Part shown: piece by piece, positions 59,270 to 64,000 of the stretch | How positions within the stretch are numbered: position 1 is the first letter of the stretch | Layout of the letters: the number at the start of each line of letters is the position of its first letter | Assembly: GCF_030814815.1 (NCBI RefSeq) | Contig: NZ_JAUSVR010000001.1 | Location: 434,001-498,000, forward strand | DNA from: Ancylobacter amanitiformis | GTDB taxonomy: Bacteria > Pseudomonadota > Alphaproteobacteria > Rhizobiales > Xanthobacteraceae | Reading direction: 5' to 3' | Length of the DNA stretch: 64,000 bases | Made by a program: the position numbers and the translations under genes | The notes under the pieces: generated by a model | What the model saw: the letters and a program-made list of their open reading frames with translations, nothing else | Database searches by the model: none | Told to the model about the DNA's origin: nothing

Positions 59270-60271
59270 TCACATGAACAGTTTCTCGCTCGTCAGCCCG
59301 GCATAGAGGCCGGCCACCTGCTCGCCATAGCCATTATAGATGAGCGTGGGCAGCCGCTCGCCGGTGCCGATGTCGCGCTCGGTAGCCTGGCTCCAGCGGG
59401 GGTGCGGCACGGCCGGGTTCACGTTGGCCCAGAAGCCGTATTCACGCCCCTGCACCTGTTCCCACAACCCGACGGGGCGCTCCGCCACGAAGGAGATGCG
59501 CACGATCGACTTCACCGACTTGAAGCCATATTTCCACGGAACGGAGAGGCGCAGCGGCGCGCCGAACTGGTTCAGCGCCGGCTGGCCATAGGCGCCGGTG
59601 ACGAAGAAGGCGAGATCATTGGTCGCCTCCGCCATGGTCAGCCCGTCCACATAGGGCCAGGGATAGATGAAGCGGTTCTGAGCCGGCGCCACCTTCGGGT
59701 TCACGAAGGTCTCCATGCGGATATATTTGGCACCCGACAGAGGCTTGGCCCAGGCGACCAGTTCGCGCACCGGGAAGCCGGTCCACGGAATCACCATCGA
59801 CCACGCCTCGACGCAGCGATGGCGATAGATGCGCTCTTCCAGCGGCATGGCGCGGATGATGTCGTCGATCCCGACCTCGCGCGGCTGCTCGACCAGCCCG
59901 TCGATCTTCACCGTCCACGGGCGGCGCGGCATGCGGGAGGCAGCTACCGCGCACTGGTAATTGGTGCGGTCGGAACCGAACTCGTAAAAGTTGTTGTAAT
60001 TGGCCGTAATGTCCTCCGGCGTCACCGGCCGCCCGGCGGAGGCGAAGGCGGGATTGGCCTTGGCGGGGTAGAGGTCCCGGGTCGGGTCGTTCGCCGGATC
60101 GCCGGGCGCGGTGGCGGCTTCAGCGGGCGCGAGGGCACCGGCAGCACCAAAACCGGCCGCGGCAAGCAGGCCCACGCCCGCCCCCATCAGATGGCGGCGG
60201 GACAGATAGACGGATTCGGGAGTTGCGGCGGATTCCGGCAACTCCCAGGACTGCCGGCGACGGATATGCAT
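59270..60271 (-). CDS. msrP: Protein-methionine-sulfoxide reductase catalytic subunit MsrP (YedY)
   Basis: Periplasmic molybdenum enzyme that repairs oxidised methionine in envelope proteins. 333 residues. Twin-arginine leader SRRHLMGAGVGLLAAAGFGAAG, then DITANYNNFYEFGSDRTNYQ, the Mo-ligating Cys in YRHRCVEAWSMVIPWTG, and GFKSVKSIVRISFVAERPVGLWEQ, all MsrP hallmarks. Its partner msrQ (haem membrane subunit) is not next to it: downstream is a converging glycosyltransferase. Either msrQ lies elsewhere or another donor is used. Confidence 0.93.
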   Translation of the reverse strand: MHIRRRQSWELPESAATPESVYLSRRHLMGAGVGLLAAAGFGAAGALAPAEAATAPGDPANDPTRDLYPAKANPAFASAGRPVTPEDITANYNNFYEFGSDRTNYQCAVAASRMPRRPWTVKIDGLVEQPREVGIDDIIRAMPLEERIYRHRCVEAWSMVIPWTGFPVRELVAWAKPLSGAKYIRMETFVNPKVAPAQNRFIYPWPYVDGLTMAEATNDLAFFVTGAYGQPALNQFGAPLRLSVPWKYGFKSVKSIVRISFVAERPVGLWEQVQGREYGFWANVNPAVPHPRWSQATERDIGTGERLPTLIYNGYGEQVAGLYAGLTSEKLFM

Positions 60272-60363
60272 CGGGATCTCCCTCGGATGATCGATGGTGA
60301 GAATACGCGACGTCGCGCCGGATTATTTCATCGCCCGCGATCAACTGAGCGTGCGCGATGCAA

Positions 60364-60391
60364 AAAGGCCCGGGAGCGATCCCGGGCCTTT
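60364..60391 (-). terminator. Intrinsic terminator downstream of the DUF992 gene
   Basis: 12-bp perfect stem aaaggcccggga (60364-60375) / tcccgggccttt (60380-60391), loop gcga; on the minus strand followed by ttt ttg. It ends the transcript from 61005, about 120 nt after its stop; the intervening sequence has short direct repeats (ccgctcac). Confidence 0.82.
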
Positions 60392-60510
60392 CGATGCCAT
60401 GGAGCCGCGTGCGGGCCGGGAAAGCCGGCCGCGCCCGCTTGCTTGCCCGCGCGCCCGGTGGCGTGCGCCCAGTGGCAGCCGCTCAACTGCCGCCGCTCAC
60501 TTGCACTCGC

Positions 60511-61005
60511 TCACTTGGAGACGAGGCGCAGATCGCCCACGCCGACGGCAAGGTTCACGCCGGTCTGGCCTTCGACGCTGACGGGCTGCAGGGCGATGGT
60601 CTTGTTGGACCCGCCGACGAGCACGTTGCCCGCCACGCCCACGCCGAGGGCGACGCTGCCGGCCACGCCGACATAGGTGCCGTCGAGGTCACGCCCGACC
60701 ACGCCGCGCGACGGCGCCAGAACGCTCCACACCAGCGTGTTGCGGCCGGTCACGCCGATATCGAGGCCCCAGCGGCGGATGCTGCCTTCATAGCTGAACT
60801 TCTTGCCCCGGGGCGCGCGGAAGGTGCACTCCAGCGTGCGCTTGGAACCGATGATGAAGCTCACGGACTTGGAGCCGTTGCACTCCAGCACGCCAACCTG
60901 AACGCGGCTCGGGCTCTGGGCCGAAGCCGGAACCGCGACGAGACCGGTGAAGCCGGCCGCGAGGGAGGCTGCGAGAAGGCCGCGCGACAGAACAGTACGG
61001 ATCAT
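60511..61005 (-). CDS. DUF992 domain exported protein
   Basis: 164 residues with signal peptide LLAASLAAGFTGLVAVPASAQ and a DUF992 domain: VQVGVLECNGSKSVSFIIGS, LECTFRAPRGKKFSYEGSIRRWGLDIGVT, GTYVGVAGSVALGVGVAGNVLVGGSNKTIALQP(VSVEGQTG). Two Cys may form a disulfide. The Gly-rich middle suggests a barrel-like fold. Family common in Hyphomicrobiales; function unknown. The start ATG follows ggag. Confidence 0.83.
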   Translation of the reverse strand: MIRTVLSRGLLAASLAAGFTGLVAVPASAQSPSRVQVGVLECNGSKSVSFIIGSKRTLECTFRAPRGKKFSYEGSIRRWGLDIGVTGRNTLVWSVLAPSRGVVGRDLDGTYVGVAGSVALGVGVAGNVLVGGSNKTIALQPVSVEGQTGVNLAVGVGDLRLVSK

Positions 61006-61113
61006 TGGTCAATCTCCACAATGCGCATGAACCGGCTCTCGGGAACCGGCGCCCCACCGCCATGCAGCGGCACCGACCGGGGCGCGCCGCCCGGTCGGCT
61101 GTCTCAGGTAAAC

Positions 61114-62436
<1,323 letters not shown>

Positions 62437-62461
62437 TTATGATTCTGCCGGGAATTTGCGC

Positions 62462-63103
62462 GTGCTGAAACTCCACTCCATGCAGAGTTCCGGCAATAGC
62501 TACAAGGTCCGGCTGCTGCTGGCGAAACTGGGGCGCCCGTTCCAGCTGGTCGATGTCGACGTGCTGCGCGGGGAGAATCGCACTCCCGACTTCCTGATGA
62601 AGAATCCCGAAGGCCGCGTTCCCCTGCTGGAACTGCCGGGCGGGCGCTTCCTCGCCGAATCCAACGCCATCCTGTTCCATCTGGCGGAAGGCACGCCCCT
62701 CCTGCCCACCGAGGCTTTTTCGCGCGCGGAAGTGCTGCGCTGGATGTTCTTCGAGCAGCACAGCCATGAGCCCGCCATCGCCGCCGCGCGCTTCTGGCTG
62801 AAACTCGTGCGTGGCGGACGCGAATTGCGCACGCACGATGTCGACCGCTGGATGGAGGAGGGCTATGGCGCCCTGCGCATCCTGGAGCGACATCTCGCGC
62901 GCCGCCCCTTCTTCGTCGACGACCGGCTGAGCATTGCCGACATCGCGCTGTATGCCCATACCCATGTGGCCGGTGAAGGCGAGTTCGATCTCGCCACCTT
63001 CCCCGCGCTCAATGGCTGGCTCGCCCGCGTCGCCGCGGCGCCGGGCCATGTCGATATCGGATGGCGCCCCGCTACGGCCCGGCAAATGGTTAGCAACGCT
63101 TAA
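62462..63103 (+). CDS. Glutathione S-transferase family protein
   Basis: 213 residues: thioredoxin-fold N-terminus LKLHSMQSSGNSYKVRLLLAKLGRPF (Ser/Asn region as active site) with VPLLELPGGRFLAESNAILFHLAE (glutathione gamma-Glu site), then an alpha-helical C-terminal domain with FFVDDRLSIADIALYAHTHVA. There is no ATG at the domain start; GTG 62462 (ggga upstream) or TTG 62456. Substrate not predictable. Confidence 0.88.
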   Translation: MLKLHSMQSSGNSYKVRLLLAKLGRPFQLVDVDVLRGENRTPDFLMKNPEGRVPLLELPGGRFLAESNAILFHLAEGTPLLPTEAFSRAEVLRWMFFEQHSHEPAIAAARFWLKLVRGGRELRTHDVDRWMEEGYGALRILERHLARRPFFVDDRLSIADIALYAHTHVAGEGEFDLATFPALNGWLARVAAAPGHVDIGWRPATARQMVSNA

Positions 63104-63234
63104 CTATTTGCCCTGAAATAGCCCCGAAATGATACCGGGACCAGCAAAGTCGCGCCGGAGCCGGGCCGGGTTCAGCGGCGAACTTGGCACCTGTCGGATG
63201 CATCAGGCAGATACCGACGGGAATGGAGTTCGCC

Positions 63235-63582
63235 ATGACGCGCCAGATGACGACCGACGTCGCCGCGACAACCGTCTCTCCTTCCGCTCATCCCGGCTCG
63301 TTTGCCGCAGAACCGCGCCACACGGCCGGGCGCCGGCTGAGCCGCGCGCTGATGGAGGCGGGCGTGGTGCTCTCCCTCACCTTCGCTATCGTCGCGGTGC
63401 TGTGCATGTTCGGCCTGCAGCGGGCCTCGGCGCTCGACCTTTCCGGAATGCCGGCCCAGGATGGCCGCATCGCCATGGGCGCCGTGCTGCTCGCGCTGTT
63501 CGTCGGCCTGTGCGGCCTCACCAGCTTCATGCTGCGCAGCACGCTCAACGCGGCGGATGGGCCGCGCAGCCGTCGCGGATGA
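63235..63582 (+). CDS. Hypothetical two-helix membrane protein
   Basis: 115 residues: a polar 40-residue leader, helix 1 MEAGVVLSLTFAIVAVLCMFGL, a short loop, helix 2 IAMGAVLLALFVGLCGLTSFML, and a basic tail. ATG 63235 follows ggag by 6 nt; two upstream ATGs (63184, 63223) are poorer. No family recognised. Confidence 0.6.
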   Translation: MTRQMTTDVAATTVSPSAHPGSFAAEPRHTAGRRLSRALMEAGVVLSLTFAIVAVLCMFGLQRASALDLSGMPAQDGRIAMGAVLLALFVGLCGLTSFMLRSTLNAADGPRSRRG

Positions 63583-63684
63583 GCCCGCCATCATGCGGGT
63601 GGCTTCGTGAGGCACGGCCACCATCGCCCTCGGCCGCGCCCCCTGTCGGCCCGCCGGCGGATCTGCTTTAACGATGCGCCCCGA

Positions 63685-63724
63685 AATGATCCCCGCCTAA
63701 TGATCCCGCCTAATGATCCCGCCT
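63685..63724 (+). repeat. 13-bp tandem repeat before the sugar dehydrogenase gene
   Basis: Three copies of aatgatcccgcct (the first with an extra c) at 63685, 63699 and 63712. It ends 15 nt before the start codon of the next gene, where a ribosome-binding site is expected; copy number could affect spacing from the promoter. Confidence 0.85.
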
Positions 63725-63739
63725 GGAGCGCCCGCGACG

Positions 63740-64000
63740 ATGACGTTCAAGTTTGTCCTCGCCGGCTGCCTTCTGGCGCTGGTTCTCGCGGGGGGGAAGG
63801 CCGATGCCCAGGAGGAGATACGTATCGGTTCCTCCGCCGGCCCGCTCATCGTGGAAACCGTCGCCACCGGGCTGGAAAATCCGTGGAGCCTTGCCTTCCT
63901 GCCGGATGGGCGGATGCTGGTGAGCGAACGGGTGGGCCGGTTGCGCATCGTCAGCCGCAACGGCACCGTCTCGGCACCGGTGGAGGGCCTGCCGCCGGTC
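63740..64000 (+). CDS. PQQ-dependent aldose sugar dehydrogenase (partial, C-terminus beyond window)
   Basis: The first 87 codons of a soluble sugar dehydrogenase of the YliI/Asd type, which oxidises aldoses in the periplasm with PQQ. A signal peptide ([18 protein letters not shown]) is followed by [35 protein letters not shown], the beta-propeller start diagnostic of this family. The window ends before the catalytic His. The start ATG 63740 is near a 13-bp repeat. Confidence 0.85.
   Translation, partial: MTFKFVLAGCLLALVLAGGKADAQEEIRIGSSAGPLIVETVATGLENPWSLAFLPDGRMLVSERVGRLRIVSRNGTVSAPVEGLPPV

Overview
The window is 64 kb of GC-rich chromosome, almost wholly coding, from an alphaproteobacterium. 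The order Hyphomicrobiales (Rhizobiales), and perhaps the Xanthobacteraceae (Ancylobacter/Starkeya/Xanthobacter type), is the best fit. Reasons: the carA / yqeY / dnaG / rpoD and carB-greA ... lrp / trxB-lysR neighbourhoods, an Omp31/Omp25-type outer-membrane barrel, DUF992 and DUF2798 proteins, an ArsR-methyltransferase regulator in front of metF-metH, promoters of the EcfG general-stress type, and short palindromic dispersed repeats (ccctctcccc...ggggagaggg). The genus is an inference; no rRNA or tRNA gene is present to anchor it.

Layout. 1-2324: two genes of a BMP-type (nucleoside-like) ABC importer on the minus strand, split by a palindromic repeat. 2417-4933: tight minus operon pdxY-phzF-nudix. 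5057-8635: diguanylate cyclase, amidase, outer-membrane barrel. 8777-15838: methionine-cycle operon on minus, sahR-like regulator, metF, a DUF559 endonuclease-like gene boxed by palindromic repeats, metH, and an LssY_C-domain gene 4 nt behind metH; trmO diverges from it across a likely SahR operator. 16781-18615: L,D-transpeptidase and a MOSC protein. 18713-22291: a stress-type promoter followed by hdeD, opgC and two related SGNH esterase-like genes. 22425-29486: degenerate CDF-like protein, prmB, class D beta-lactamase, lytic transglycosylase, tam, ettA. 29714-34867: stress-type promoter, otsB-GH15-otsA trehalose operon and a GAF-GGDEF protein. 34919-38931: mutarotase, MFS and LysE exporters, small membrane proteins. 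38998-44740: rpoD, dnaG, azlDC, yqeY. 45008-50351: carA, carB, greA. 50343-54895: 19-bp tandem repeat and a glycosyltransferase group with an AsnC-type regulator. 55189-57122: trxB-lysR. 57123-57594: gene-free stretch ending in a strong terminator, a candidate small RNA. 57737-64000: membrane glycosyltransferase, msrP without msrQ, DUF992 protein, aspartate-type aminotransferase, GST, small membrane protein and the start of a PQQ sugar dehydrogenase.

How it fits together. Most of the window is housekeeping: transcription, replication priming, pyrimidine/arginine precursor synthesis, methionine cycle, translation factors. Two operons carry GGAAC-N16-(C/G)GTT promoters and both make osmotic or envelope protectants: trehalose, and (by inference) substituted periplasmic glucans. 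The least ordinary parts are the DUF559 gene enclosed in palindromic repeats inside the methionine operon, the hdeD-opgC-SGNH-SGNH operon, the gene-free region with a candidate small RNA, and the 19-bp array after greA. No transposase, integrase, CRISPR array or prophage gene was seen.
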